The translations under genes and the position numbers were made by a program. This document shows positions 41,758 to 51,367 of a stretch of DNA of 51,994 bases, piece by piece. Below the pieces are notes generated by a model. The model was not told the DNA's origin. It saw only the letters and a program-made list of their open reading frames with translations, and did no database searches. This DNA is from Vicingus serpentipes (lineage in GTDB: Bacteria > Bacteroidota > Bacteroidia > Flavobacteriales_E > Vicingaceae), in contig JAGFIT010000093.1 of NCBI GenBank assembly GCA_024103385.1, positions 1 through 51,994 of the forward strand, given 5' to 3'. The number at the start of each line of letters is the position of its first letter. Positions within the stretch are counted from its first letter, which is position 1.

Positions 41758-43362
41758 ATGAGTTTAGAAAGAGAAATTAAAAAAAGAAGGACATTTGGGA
41801 TTATTAGTCACCCTGATGCCGGAAAAACCACTTTAACAGAAAAACTGTTGTTGTTTGGTGGTGCTATTCAAAGTGCTGGAGCAGTAAAGTCTAATAAGAT
41901 TAAAAAAACTGCCACCTCCGATTTTATGGAGATAGAAAAACAAAGAGGTATTTCCGTAGCTACCTCCGTAATGGCTTTTAATTATAAAAATGTTAAAATA
42001 AACATCCTTGATACTCCCGGTCATAAAGATTTTGCTGAAGATACTTACAGAACATTAACTGCTGTTGATAGCGTTATTTTGGTAATAGATTGTGCTAACG
42101 GTGTGGAAGCGCAAACCAAAAGATTGATGGAAGTTTGTAGAATGCGTAATACTCCCGTTATCGTTTTCATCAATAAAATGGATAGAGAAGGACAAGACCC
42201 TTTTGATTTGTTGGATGAAATTGAAAGCACTTTAGATATTAAGGTACGTCCATTAAGTTGGCCAATTGGCATTGGCAGTACTTTTAAAGGTGTATACAAC
42301 ATGTATGAAAGTCACCTTAACTTATTTAACAGTAACAAAACCAAAGTAGAAAGAGATATTGTTTCTATTGCAGATATTAATGACCCTAAGCTTGATGAAT
42401 GTATTGGTAATGATGCCGATATCCTAAGAGAAAATATTGAATTAATAGAAGGAGTTTATGATCAATTTGATGAAGAAAAGTACAAATCAGGAAAATTAGC
42501 TCCTGTATTTTTTGGTAGTGCATTAAATAATTTTGGAGTACAAGAGTTGCTAGATACTTTTATCAATATTGCCCCTTTCCCTAGAAGTAGAGAAACGAAC
42601 ATTAGAAATATTGAACCTACTGATCCTAAGTTCAGTGGTTTCATATTTAAAATACATGCCAATCTAGATCCTAAACATCGAGATAGAATTGCTTTTTTAA
42701 GAATATGTTCAGGGAAATTCGAGCGTAACAAATTTTATTACAATGTTACTAATGATAAAAAATTAAAATTTAGTAACCCAACTAGCTTTATGGCACAAGA
42801 CAAAAGTGTAATTGACGAAGCATTTCCTGGAGACGTTATAGGTTTATACGATTCTGGAAATTTCAAAATTGGAGATACACTTACTGAAGGTGAAAAGATC
42901 GAATTTCAAGGAATACCGAGTTTTTCTCCTGAAATATTTAAAGAACTCATCAATAAAGACCCGATGAAAACCAAGCAATTGGAAAAAGGAATTCAACAGT
43001 TAACAGATGAGGGGGTTGCTCAATTATTTATTCAACAACCAGGAAATAGAAAGATAGTTGGTACAGTTGGAGAACTTCAATTTGAAGTTATCCAATATCG
43101 TTTACAACATGAATACAGTGCTTCAGCTGAATTTCAAGCCAAAAATTTTCATAAAGCTTGTTGGATGACTTCAACAGATGAAAACAAATTGGAAGATTTT
43201 AAAAAACGTAAAGGACAATATATTGCTATTGATAAAGATGGCAACGATGTCTTTTTAGCGCAAACTGCATTTTTATTACAAAGTGCTAAAGATGATTATC
43301 CTGAAATTACTTTTCATACTACTTCAGAATTCAAAAGAAAACAAGAGCTTGTAGAAAAATGA
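41758..43362 (+). CDS. prfC: Peptide chain release factor 3
   Basis: A 534-residue translational GTPase that recycles RF1 and RF2 after peptide release. G1 is [14 protein letters not shown] (near residue 20), G2 follows with [11 protein letters not shown]3 is DTPGHKDF and G4 is FINKMDREG. The switch II and C-terminal domains II-III are complete, ending in [16 protein letters not shown]. Length is as in E. coli (529). The stop codon overlaps the start of the next gene (ATGA), so the barrel gene is probably translated by coupling. RF3 is dispensable and found unevenly among bacteria. Confidence 0.95.
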   Translation: MSLEREIKKRRTFGIISHPDAGKTTLTEKLLLFGGAIQSAGAVKSNKIKKTATSDFMEIEKQRGISVATSVMAFNYKNVKINILDTPGHKDFAEDTYRTLTAVDSVILVIDCANGVEAQTKRLMEVCRMRNTPVIVFINKMDREGQDPFDLLDEIESTLDIKVRPLSWPIGIGSTFKGVYNMYESHLNLFNSNKTKVERDIVSIADINDPKLDECIGNDADILRENIELIEGVYDQFDEEKYKSGKLAPVFFGSALNNFGVQELLDTFINIAPFPRSRETNIRNIEPTDPKFSGFIFKIHANLDPKHRDRIAFLRICSGKFERNKFYYNVTNDKKLKFSNPTSFMAQDKSVIDEAFPGDVIGLYDSGNFKIGDTLTEGEKIEFQGIPSFSPEIFKELINKDPMKTKQLEKGIQQLTDEGVAQLFIQQPGNRKIVGTVGELQFEVIQYRLQHEYSASAEFQAKNFHKACWMTSTDENKLEDFKKRKGQYIAIDKDGNDVFLAQTAFLLQSAKDDYPEITFHTTSEFKRKQELVEK

Positions 43363-44144
43363 GTACTTTTTTTTACATAAAAGAACTGTTTTTTTGCTGC
43401 TTATTTACAATTACTTACACCAGTATCTTTGCTCAAGTTGATGAATATGTTATTGATGAACCAGAAAAGAAAGAAGCTAAAAATATACTCTTTAGCCAAA
43501 TACCCAATCCTGACTTTACCAATTATTTTCTTACTTCCTCTGCTTTCACGTTAAGAAGTAGAGATATTAGGCTCTCCAATACTGATATCCTTTTCTCAAA
43601 AGGAAGTTACGGTCTTACCAACAATACCACAGCCTCCATAAATGTATCCTTTTTAGGAACAACGGCTGGCGCCATTAAACATAAAATAGAACTGAACGAT
43701 GAATTAAACTTAGGTGTATCAGCAAGTCTAGGAAGCCTTGCCACTATCTCTGAAGACTCTTTAATTTATTTTATCGGAGGACAAAGTATGATTACTTATG
43801 GTGATCACCAAGACAACATCACTTTCGGGATTGGATACTATTACGTAATAAGTACCTTTGAATTATTAAGAAATGATGAGCAACTTCCTTTTTACAACAT
43901 CTATTTAGGTTTACAAAAACAAATTGGAAGAAGGACCTATTTTATGGGAGAAGCAATTTATTTTCCAGAATATAACGTGATAACAGGAAGTGCTGGAATT
44001 AAAGTGATCATAAAAAACAACATGTCATTATGTGGAGGACTAATGCCCATCTCTCACGAGTATCAATATGTAGGAAATCGAAACATTAGACAATCAATTA
44101 TAATCCCTTTACTGTCGTTTAGAATGTTGTTAGACAGACACTGA
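43359..44144 (+). CDS. Putative outer-membrane beta-barrel protein
   Basis: A 261-residue exported protein. The signal peptide ends near IFAQ (residue 26). After a short charged segment the chain alternates strands such as [38 protein letters not shown], and [12 protein letters not shown], ending in [14 protein letters not shown], which suggests an eight- to ten-stranded barrel. No family is recognised. It overlaps the prfC stop by four bases, so it may depend on prfC translation. Its stop overlaps the stop region of the convergent aminotransferase gene by 15 bases. Confidence 0.6.
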   Translation: MSTFFYIKELFFCCLFTITYTSIFAQVDEYVIDEPEKKEAKNILFSQIPNPDFTNYFLTSSAFTLRSRDIRLSNTDILFSKGSYGLTNNTTASINVSFLGTTAGAIKHKIELNDELNLGVSASLGSLATISEDSLIYFIGGQSMITYGDHQDNITFGIGYYYVISTFELLRNDEQLPFYNIYLGLQKQIGRRTYFMGEAIYFPEYNVITGSAGIKVIIKNNMSLCGGLMPISHEYQYVGNRNIRQSIIIPLLSFRMLLDRH

Positions 44145-44978
44145 TTTGTTTAAATAATCCATTATCTCTTTAGTTGCTTTATTAAAATACCTTTTTTGAC
44201 GGTAAGACGCAACCCATTTAATCCCACTAATGGCATTGGTTAAAAACAATTCATCTGCCTGCAATAACATGCTCCCGTTAATTATCCCTTCAAAAACATT
44301 GATATTTAATTCTTTAGCTATTTTAATAATTTGTTTTCTCATTACTCCATCCATACAACCTTCATCTAAAGATGGAGTATAAAGATTGTTGTTTTTGTAT
44401 AAAAAAATATTTGAACTTATCGCTTCAACTATTCTTCCTTGTTCATTTAATACAATACAATCATCCAATTTATTTTCTTTTTTATAAATTGCTGAAAGTA
44501 CATGAGGAATATTATTGGTTGTTTTTATTTGTGACAATACATTTCGCCCCCTTCTTATTTCATTATACACGTCAATATTCAACCCTTTTTCATTCAAAGT
44601 AAATTTATTATTATTTAGCGGTTTTGCTTCAATAACATACGATTTTCCTTCGTTTTCAGGAGTATACAATCCATCACCTGAACGATAAACAGTTAACCGA
44701 ACTCTACCTCCTTTCGTTATTCTGTTTTTCTCTAATAACTTTAATATCTGATTTTTCAAATCATTAAACGACATTTTGGATGAATGCATTTTCATCACTT
44801 CTAAACCTTTTTTTAATCTCAAAAAATGATCTTCTATATGACAAGGCTGTCCATCAATTATTCGAATAGTTTCAAACAAACCATCACCATATCGCCAACC
44901 CCTATTTCTGATGGTAAATACTTTCTCTCTTTCCTCATAGAGAAACCCGTTAAAATTGATATATCTCTTAGTATCCAA
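44130..44978 (-). CDS. Class IV aminotransferase (branched-chain / ADC-lyase-like)
   Basis: A 282-residue fold-type IV PLP enzyme. The PLP lysine is Lys152 in LSQIKTTNNIPHVLS. The N-terminal RYGDGLFETIR and the later EAISSNIFLYKNN and MDGVMRKQII segments are typical. Relatives include branched-chain aminotransferases, D-amino-acid aminotransferase and 4-amino-4-deoxychorismate lyase (PabC); the sequence does not separate these, and a pab neighbour is absent. The start appears to be TTG at 44978, since no ATG is available near the conserved N-terminus. It overlaps the end of the HAD phosphatase gene by 11 bases. Confidence 0.75.
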   Translation of the reverse strand: MDTKRYINFNGFLYEEREKVFTIRNRGWRYGDGLFETIRIIDGQPCHIEDHFLRLKKGLEVMKMHSSKMSFNDLKNQILKLLEKNRITKGGRVRLTVYRSGDGLYTPENEGKSYVIEAKPLNNNKFTLNEKGLNIDVYNEIRRGRNVLSQIKTTNNIPHVLSAIYKKENKLDDCIVLNEQGRIVEAISSNIFLYKNNNLYTPSLDEGCMDGVMRKQIIKIAKELNINVFEGIINGSMLLQADELFLTNAISGIKWVASYRQKRYFNKATKEIMDYLNKSVSV

Positions 44979-45453
44979 TCTGATTAATATAGTTGTTTAA
45001 ATTGTCATTTTTAACTATTTCTAACCCCTTAATTCCTGCTTTTTGGGCTGCGTCCATGTCTCTAGGACTATCACCTATAAATAATGCTGATGATTTATCT
45101 ACACCATAGCGTGCTATCGCCTTCTCTAACATCAGTGAATCCGGTTTTCTACAAATACATTTCTCATTCACATCATGATGTGGGCAATAATAAATATCTA
45201 AAATAGTTATTCCTGCTTCATTCATTTTTTTAATCATATACTGGTGTACGGAATCTACATCTGCATGGTTATATATTCCCTTAGATATTCCTCCCTGATT
45301 GGTTATAATAATAAATTGACACCCTTTACTTTGAAGCGTTTTTAAAGCTTCAAGCAATCCATCTACAATGGTAAATTTTTCAACCTGATAAGTATAATCT
45401 CCAGGTTCAAAATTAATTACTCCATCTCTGTCTAAAAAAATTACTTTACGCAT
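44968..45453 (-). CDS. HAD-IIIA phosphatase, GmhB-like (heptose bisphosphatase)
   Basis: A 161-residue haloacid dehalogenase phosphatase of the histidinol-phosphate/heptose-bisphosphate group. Motif I is FLDRDGV with nucleophile Asp8 and acid Asp10. Motif II is ITNQGG, the zinc-binding loop has CPHHDVNEKCICRKP, and motif IV is IGDSPRDMDAA. GmhB removes the C7 phosphate in ADP-heptose synthesis for LPS; other members act on histidinol phosphate or glycero-manno sugars. Length is slightly below E. coli GmhB (191). No heptose genes are nearby. It overlaps the aminotransferase gene downstream; the rhomboid gene precedes it by 60 bases. Confidence 0.82.
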   Translation of the reverse strand: MRKVIFLDRDGVINFEPGDYTYQVEKFTIVDGLLEALKTLQSKGCQFIIITNQGGISKGIYNHADVDSVHQYMIKKMNEAGITILDIYYCPHHDVNEKCICRKPDSLMLEKAIARYGVDKSSALFIGDSPRDMDAAQKAGIKGLEIVKNDNLNNYINQIGY

Positions 45454-45512
45454 TTCTTATTTTAAAGTACGAATATATTGAAATTAAAATACAAAGGTAA
45501 GTTTAAGAACAA

Positions 45513-46148
45513 TCAACTAAAAACTGCTATTAATTGAGTTATAAAGTTAGAGAAAGCCCCAGGAACAAATAATAGGGTAAATACAAATCCGAATATGGCT
45601 CCCCAGATATGAGCATCATGTGCAATGTTAGTTCCTCCTCTTTTATTCATATACATTTCATAAGCTATATACAACACTCCAAATATCAAAGGAGGAATGC
45701 TAAATGGTAAAAACAAAATACCTATTCCTCCACTAAAAGGAACAAAAGCTATCGTTGAAAATAAAACAGCTGAAACTGCTCCAGAAGCACCTACTGAGTT
45801 ATATCCATAATTGTCCTTATGTTTCAGTAAAGCAGGTATTGTTGCAATAAAAACCCCTCCAATATAAATAAACAGATAGTAAAGTTCTCCTAAACTTCCT
45901 AAATTGTTTAACAACATATTCTCTACAGCATTCCCAAAAGAATACAATACATACATGTTAAAAAACAAATGAAAGATATTATGGTTATCATGTACTAGAG
46001 CATGCGTAAAAATACGATACCATTCTTTTCGATGAACTACTTGATAAGGGTTAAACAACAATTTTCCATACAACTCAGGCTTACTATTAGCTGATAAGGA
46101 AACAACAACTGTTATTATAATAATTATTAAAGTGATAGATAATTCCAT
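45513..46148 (-). CDS. Rhomboid family intramembrane serine protease
   Basis: About 211 residues from the ATG at 46148 (16 extra codons upstream are unlikely). Six membrane helices are predicted. The catalytic dyad is visible as Ser122 in YNSVGASGAVSA and His180 in AHDAHIWGAIFG. The HNIFHLFFNMYVLYSFG block of helix 2 is also typical of the GlpG type. Rhomboids cleave transmembrane segments in the bilayer; targets are unknown. The gene lies downstream of parC on the same strand, separated by a GC-rich palindromic element. A rhomboid-like pseudoprotease is excluded because both catalytic residues are present. Confidence 0.88.
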   Translation of the reverse strand: MELSITLIIIIITVVVSLSANSKPELYGKLLFNPYQVVHRKEWYRIFTHALVHDNHNIFHLFFNMYVLYSFGNAVENMLLNNLGSLGELYYLFIYIGGVFIATIPALLKHKDNYGYNSVGASGAVSAVLFSTIAFVPFSGGIGILFLPFSIPPLIFGVLYIAYEMYMNKRGGTNIAHDAHIWGAIFGFVFTLLFVPGAFSNFITQLIAVFS

Positions 46149-46206
46149 AGGTAAATTTCTAGTTTTATTCTCTCTAATAGGTAGCCTCCAAGGCAAACTC
46201 CAATTA

Positions 46207-46322
46207 ACACCTCCCTAACCCTCCTTTTTAGGAGGGAATCATTTTCTACTTTTTTTAATATTCTACTTTCTTTTTTTTACCAATTCCTTCCCCTCTAAAA
46301 AGAGGGGATTAAGGGGGTGTGT
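46207..46322. repeat. Nested GC-rich palindromic element, copy 2
   Basis: The element starts ACACCTCCCTAACCCTCC and ends GGGATTAAGGGGGTGTGT. Hairpins CTCCTTTTTAGGAG and CCCCTCTAAAAAGAGGGG occupy the interior, with about 49 AT-rich bases between them that are missing in the compact copy at 21344. It lies between parC and the rhomboid gene. Confidence 0.8.
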
Positions 46323-46352
46323 CTACTTTATAACAACTAACCCTCAAAACAT

Positions 46353-49091
46353 TTAAAACAAAGTTATTTGTCCTTGCGAACCTTTATCATCAACATTTTT
46401 AATTGGTCCTTTTTTTTGTGATGGAGCTTTTTCAATTATTTCTTCTTGTTCTTCCTTTTCAAACACTTCATCTTCTGCAATAATCTCTTCTTCTTTTTCT
46501 TCGTCTGTTATATGTTCTTCTTGCTCCTCATCCAATACTTCTTCCTCTTCAGGTTCTTCATAAGGCAATGGTTCCAACAAATCAATGTTTTTTACTTTGT
46601 AAGTCGTCAATCTATTGCCTATTGCTTTTAAGCCTTTTACAGCAATAAACTCTTCTAAATTAATTTGCTCAGGGTCGCGTTCATTGCCTTTTACTTTAGA
46701 AAAGTTAACCTGAATTTGAGGTAGCCAATCTGTTGAAACTACTTCTAAATAAGAATCCTCATGTTCTGTGATGAATGATGTTTTATTAGCTGTAGGTTCT
46801 ATTAGGAAGCGTTTTACATTAAATTGTTGTTTCTCTCCATCAAAATAAATAGCCGAAATTGGTTTTTTAGGATTCCATTTTTCAATCACAATCATATCAT
46901 CATCAAACTTAGTAAACAAATCAAACCCCGTGAGCTGGTATTCTCCACTTTGCATAATGGTTAGGATTTTATCTTCTGCTTTAAAAGCACCTAAATATTC
47001 TCCTCTTTCTTCAGAGTTTAAACGCTGTACGGTATCATCAAACCATATTTTACGAGCAGATAACGTTGATACTCCCTTCTCCTTTAATTCAATCTTAGCT
47101 ACAGGATATTTGGTAACCCTATTTCCTCCTGCAGCTCTTCCTTTAATGGCCAATTCTGAAAAATCCAATTCAAATTTTGTTTTCCTTAAATTCGCTTTAG
47201 GTTTCAATTTAATCAATAACACTTCTGCTTCGCCATTAGGGTTGGCAGAAAAATAAGTTACTTCAGAACCTGCTGTACCTTTTGTTAAATCATATTCTTT
47301 ATCTCTCGTAATAGAAGTTACAGAAAATCGCTTCATCATCGTAGCTCCATTTTTTCCATCTCTGTACAACATATTGTATACTGTTCTATTGTCTCCTTTT
47401 TTCCACACTCCAGCGTATAAAATACCTTTACCTACAAATGTTTTATTAGTTATTTTGGTCACTATCATTTTACCATCTTGTCTAAAGACAATAATATCAT
47501 CAATATCTGAACAATCGGCAACAAACTCAGACTCTGTACGCTTAAGTCCATGACCAATAAAGCCTTCCTCTTTGTTAACATATAATTTTGCGTTACTAAC
47601 GGCTACCTTGGCTGCATCTATATTCTCAAAAGAACGCAACTCTGTTTTTCTCTCCCTTCCTTCTCCGTATTTTTTCTTCAACTCTTTAAAATAATCTATC
47701 GCAAAATCAATCAAATTGGCTAGGTTGAATTTTACCTTTTCTATTTCATCTTCTAATTGCAATAGCTTTTCATCTGCCTTATCAGAATCGTGTCTCGTTA
47801 TTCTTCGCATTCTAATTTCAAGCAATCGCTTCACATCATCATCAGTTATCTCTCTAATCAACTTTTTGATGTGGGGCTTCAATAATTTATGTGTTAATTC
47901 AATCGCTTCATCATAGCCCAATCCATGCAATTCAACATAAATCTTTTTTTCTATAAATATTTTTTCCAACGTAGAAAAATGCCACTGTTCTTCTAACTCA
48001 TCCTTCTTTATTTCTAACTCCAGTTTCAACAATTCAACTGTCTGATCGGTAGAAATTTTAAGCATTTCTGATACACCAATAAACTTAGGCGTATCATTTT
48101 CAATAATACCTGCGTTAGGCGAAATAGAAATCTCACACTCCGTAAATGCATACAACGCATCTATTGTTTTATCTGGCGAAACTCCTGGAGGAAGATGAAT
48201 GAGAATTTCTACATGCTCTGCTGTATTGTCTTCGACCTTTCTTACTTTGATTTTTCCTTTAGAGTTAGCTTTAAGAATCGAGTCTATTAGTTTTTCTGTT
48301 GTTGTTCCAAATGGGATTTCCGTAATTTTTAATGTCTTTTTATCCTCTAAAACAATCCTTGCTCTAACTTTTATTCTACCTCCTCTTAATCCATCATTGT
48401 AACCTGAAACATCAGCCATTCCTCCAGTTATGAAATCTGGATAGATCGTTACTTTTTGTCCTTTTAAAATTTTTACCGACCCATCTATTAGCTCATTAAA
48501 ATTGTGCGGCAACATTTTACATGCTAATCCTACCGCAATCCCTTCTACTCCTTGTGCTAATAGTAATGGAAATTTAACTGGTAAAGTTTCTGGTTCTTTA
48601 TTTCTTCCATCGTAAGAAGATAACCACTTGGTAGTTTTTGGATTAAACGCTACTTCTAATGCAAATTTGGTTAACCTGGCCTCTATGTATCTTGGTGCAG
48701 CTGCCCTATCTCCTGTGTAAATATTCCCCCAGTTTCCCTGACAATCAATTAACAAATCTTTCTGCCCTATTTGTACCATGGCATCTCCAATTGATGCGTC
48801 TCCATGAGGGTGGTATTTCATGGTATTTCCGATAATATTCGCTACTTTGTTATAACGACCATCATCCATTTCTTTCATAGAATGTAATATTCTACGTTGT
48901 ACAGGTTTTAATCCATCATAAATATGGGGAACGGCTCTTTCTAAGATTACATATGAGGCATAATCCAAAAACCATTCCTGATACATTCCGGAAACTTGAA
49001 TTACATTTTCCAATGAACTCTCTTCTCCGTTTATTTCTTCCCCCTCAAACTCCTCGTCTCTTTCTATATTGTCTTCTTCGTTTTCTGCCAT
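46353..49091 (-). CDS. parC: DNA topoisomerase IV subunit A (ParC)
   Basis: A 912-residue type IIA topoisomerase subunit that decatenates daughter chromosomes. The N-terminal 30 residues are acidic, then the breakage-reunion domain has YASYVILERAVPHIYDGLKP, HPHGDASIGDAM (94-105) and catalytic Tyr135 in AAPRYIEARL. A coiled-coil tower follows, then the C-terminal pinwheel (about 520-830) without a GyrA box. The end is an acidic stretch of about 55 residues, closing with GSQGQITLF. Pairing with parE immediately upstream supports ParC over GyrA. At the quinolone site E. coli ParC has Ser80 and Glu84; here Ala99 and Asp103 stand there. Palindromic elements flank the gene on both sides. Confidence 0.93.
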   Translation of the reverse strand: MAENEEDNIERDEEFEGEEINGEESSLENVIQVSGMYQEWFLDYASYVILERAVPHIYDGLKPVQRRILHSMKEMDDGRYNKVANIIGNTMKYHPHGDASIGDAMVQIGQKDLLIDCQGNWGNIYTGDRAAAPRYIEARLTKFALEVAFNPKTTKWLSSYDGRNKEPETLPVKFPLLLAQGVEGIAVGLACKMLPHNFNELIDGSVKILKGQKVTIYPDFITGGMADVSGYNDGLRGGRIKVRARIVLEDKKTLKITEIPFGTTTEKLIDSILKANSKGKIKVRKVEDNTAEHVEILIHLPPGVSPDKTIDALYAFTECEISISPNAGIIENDTPKFIGVSEMLKISTDQTVELLKLELEIKKDELEEQWHFSTLEKIFIEKKIYVELHGLGYDEAIELTHKLLKPHIKKLIREITDDDVKRLLEIRMRRITRHDSDKADEKLLQLEDEIEKVKFNLANLIDFAIDYFKELKKKYGEGRERKTELRSFENIDAAKVAVSNAKLYVNKEEGFIGHGLKRTESEFVADCSDIDDIIVFRQDGKMIVTKITNKTFVGKGILYAGVWKKGDNRTVYNMLYRDGKNGATMMKRFSVTSITRDKEYDLTKGTAGSEVTYFSANPNGEAEVLLIKLKPKANLRKTKFELDFSELAIKGRAAGGNRVTKYPVAKIELKEKGVSTLSARKIWFDDTVQRLNSEERGEYLGAFKAEDKILTIMQSGEYQLTGFDLFTKFDDDMIVIEKWNPKKPISAIYFDGEKQQFNVKRFLIEPTANKTSFITEHEDSYLEVVSTDWLPQIQVNFSKVKGNERDPEQINLEEFIAVKGLKAIGNRLTTYKVKNIDLLEPLPYEEPEEEEVLDEEQEEHITDEEKEEEIIAEDEVFEKEEQEEIIEKAPSQKKGPIKNVDDKGSQGQITLF

Positions 49092-49144
49092 TACTTATTT
49101 TGTTGTTCTAATCTTTATTTTAATATTACTCTTTTTCTACTTTC

Positions 49145-49274
49145 ACACCTCCCTAGCCCTCCTTTTTAGGAGGGAATTAAACTGTACTCATATTTTACTT
49201 TTATCTTTCCTATTAGCCTAACCCCCTTCCCCCTCTAATCCCGATAGCTATCGGGAGGACTAAGGGGGGTGTGT
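49145..49274. repeat. Nested GC-rich palindromic element, copy 3 (with inserted palindrome)
   Basis: This copy has the same outer arms (ACACCTCCCTAGCCCTCC and TAAGGGGGGTGTGT) and the first hairpin CTCCTTTTTAGGAG. The second hairpin is opened and contains CCCGATAGCTATCGGG, a perfect 16-base palindrome common in Bacteroidota genomes. It lies between parE and parC. Confidence 0.78.
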
Positions 49275-49281
49275 CCTGATT

Positions 49282-51138
49282 TTAAACCTCCTCCTCAATT
49301 AAATCTTTTTCCACCTTCAAGTTTTCAATAATAAACTGTTGTCTTTCTGGGGTATTTTTTCCCATATAAAACTCCAATAAATTTTGAATTGGTGTATCTT
49401 TTCCTATTACTACTGGGTCTAAACGAATATCTTCCCCAATAAAATACTTAAACTCACCAGGTGATATTTCTCCTAATCCTTTAAATCGTGTAATCTCTGG
49501 TTTCCCTTTCAATTCCTCTATTGCATTTTGTCGTTCTTCTTCAGAGTAACAATAAATAGTTTTAGATTTATCCCTCACCCTAAAAAGTGGTGTATCTAAC
49601 ACATACAAATGCCCATTTTTAATCACATCAGGAAAAAACTGCAAGAAAAAGGTAATCAACAACAAGCGAATGTGCATCCCATCCACATCGGCATCTGTTG
49701 CAATAACAATGTTATTATACCTTAACCCTTCTATTCCTTCTTCAATATTTAATGCTGCTTGTAACAAATTAAACTCTTCGTTTTCGTACACCACCTTTTT
49801 GGTCATACCATAAGAATTTAACGGCTTTCCTTTTAAGCTAAAAACAGCTTGAGTATTTACATCTCTTGATTTGGTGATTGATCCAGAAGCGGAATCTCCC
49901 TCTGTAATGAATATAGTTGTATCTACTTTTTTATCATTGTCTTTCTCATCATTGTAATGTACTCTGCAATCTCTGAGTTTTTTATTGTGTAACGAAACTT
50001 CCTTTGCTCTTTTGTTGGCTAACTTTTTGATGCCAGCCATGTCTTTTCGCTCACGCTCCGATTGCAATATTTTTCGCTGTAGGGCTTCGGCTACTTCCGT
50101 ATTTTTATGTAAAAAATTGTCCAACTCCCTTTTTAAGAAATCTGTAATAAAAGCACGCATAGAAGGCCCATCTGGACCTACCTCAGTAGAACCTAATTTT
50201 GTTTTTGTTTGTGATTCAAAAACAGGCTCCATTACTTTTACACTAATTGCGGCTACAACAGAAGAACGAATATCTGTTGCATCATAATCTTTACCATAAA
50301 ACTCTCTAATTGTTTTTACCAACGCAGCACGAAACTCTCCTTGATGTGTTCCTCCTTGTGGAGTGTATTGCCCATTTACAAAAGAGTAATACTCCTCACC
50401 ATAAGCTTGTGTGTGAGTGATGGCTACCTCAATATCTTCTCCTTTTAAATGAATAATTGGATAAAGCGGTTCGTTAGAAAGGTTTTGGGTAAGGAGATCT
50501 TTTAAGCCATCTTCTGAATAAATTTTTTCTCCATTAAAATTAATCGTTAACCCTGTATTTAAAAAAGCATAGTTCCACAACAGTTTTTCTACGTGTTGTG
50601 TTCTAAAGTGGTAGTTCTTAAAAATGGTATCGTCCGGAACAAAAGTAGTTTTGGTACCCCTACGAAGCGATGTTTTTTCTACTGGAGCATCGTTGGTTAA
50701 GTTGCCTTGTTCAAATTCCGCAATCTTTATTTGGTCCTCTCTAACTGATTCTACCTTAAAATAACTAGAAAGTGCGTTTACTGCTTTTGTTCCAACCCCA
50801 TTTAAACCTACTGATTTTTTAAATGCCTTAGAATCATATTTTCCTCCTGTGTTCATTTTAGAAACACAATCCACTACTTTCCCTAAAGGGATTCCTCTCC
50901 CGTAGTCTCTAACTTTAACTACTTTTTCTTTTATTTTAACATCAATATTTTTCCCATTCCCCATCACATACTCATCGATGGAGTTATCTATTACCTCTTT
51001 GATTAAGATGTATATTCCATCATCGTACGCTGCTCCATCCCCTAACTTTCCGATATACATTCCTGGACGCATTCGGATGTGCTCTTTCCAGTCTAACGAA
51101 CGTATATTTTCTTCACTATATGTTACTTCTTCTGCCAT
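49282..51138 (-). CDS. parE: DNA topoisomerase IV subunit B (ParE)
   Basis: A 618-residue ATPase subunit. The GHKL ATPase domain has [15 protein letters not shown] (catalytic Glu), [11 protein letters not shown] and [14 protein letters not shown]. The TOPRIM domain has [25 protein letters not shown] and [10 protein letters not shown]. Length is as for E. coli ParE (630). It is the first gene of the minus-strand cluster parE, parC, rhomboid, HAD, aminotransferase; only GC-rich palindromic elements separate the first three. A terminator-like hairpin in its leader at 51192-51212 may attenuate transcription. Confidence 0.93.
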   Translation of the reverse strand: MAEEVTYSEENIRSLDWKEHIRMRPGMYIGKLGDGAAYDDGIYILIKEVIDNSIDEYVMGNGKNIDVKIKEKVVKVRDYGRGIPLGKVVDCVSKMNTGGKYDSKAFKKSVGLNGVGTKAVNALSSYFKVESVREDQIKIAEFEQGNLTNDAPVEKTSLRRGTKTTFVPDDTIFKNYHFRTQHVEKLLWNYAFLNTGLTINFNGEKIYSEDGLKDLLTQNLSNEPLYPIIHLKGEDIEVAITHTQAYGEEYYSFVNGQYTPQGGTHQGEFRAALVKTIREFYGKDYDATDIRSSVVAAISVKVMEPVFESQTKTKLGSTEVGPDGPSMRAFITDFLKRELDNFLHKNTEVAEALQRKILQSERERKDMAGIKKLANKRAKEVSLHNKKLRDCRVHYNDEKDNDKKVDTTIFITEGDSASGSITKSRDVNTQAVFSLKGKPLNSYGMTKKVVYENEEFNLLQAALNIEEGIEGLRYNNIVIATDADVDGMHIRLLLITFFLQFFPDVIKNGHLYVLDTPLFRVRDKSKTIYCYSEEERQNAIEELKGKPEITRFKGLGEISPGEFKYFIGEDIRLDPVVIGKDTPIQNLLEFYMGKNTPERQQFIIENLKVEKDLIEEEV

Positions 51139-51191
51139 AACTAATTTACACTAATGCTTTATTTTGCAATAAGGCTAAAATTAAAAATAAA

Positions 51192-51212
51192 AAAGACGGA
51201 ATACCCGTCTTT
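51192..51212 (-). promoter_or_regulatory. Terminator-like hairpin in the parE leader
   Basis: On the minus strand AAAGACGG and CCGTCTTT pair around a five-base loop and are followed by TTTTTATTTTTAA. The stem is 54 bases before the parE start codon. Its T-run is on the minus strand only, the direction of parE, so it does not serve the divergent plus-strand gene. A leader attenuator, or an end for a short RNA, is possible. Confidence 0.55.
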
Positions 51213-51241
51213 AAACAAAAGGTTTTCAAGGGATTTATCAA

Positions 51242-51272
51242 CAGGTTAAAACAATTTTTAATTAACGTTAAT
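51242..51272 (+). promoter_or_regulatory. Weaker LytTR-like direct repeat
   Basis: AACGTTAAT at 51264-51272 is an exact match to the LytTR half-site pattern. CAGGTTAAA at 51242-51250 is a poorer partner (three mismatches), 13 bases away. The pair is about 58 bases upstream of the expected start site of the following gene, a usual place for an activator. Confidence 0.35.
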
Positions 51273-51300
51273 CAAAAATTCATTATTAAATAAAACAATA

Positions 51301-51308
51301 TATATTTG
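51301..51308 (+). promoter_or_regulatory. -7 promoter box of the terminal gene
   Basis: TATATTTG is an exact TAnnTTTG match, with transcription expected near 51315 and a leader of about 50 bases before the ATG at 51368. No clear -33 TTTG lies 19-21 bases upstream, which fits a promoter that needs an activator. Confidence 0.5.
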
Positions 51309-51367
51309 TAGTAGATTTTTAGAGGTATACTTTAATAATTAAATTAGTTACAAATTCAATATTTTTT

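Noticed and set aside
46353-49091. GyrA rather than ParC
   Set aside because: There is no GyrA box in the C-terminal domain, and the gene is paired with a parE-type subunit upstream.
51235-51243. TTATCAACA resembling a DnaA box (also near 41718)
   Set aside because: A single imperfect box without a cluster, AT-rich unwinding element or dnaA/dnaN neighbours does not support an origin.
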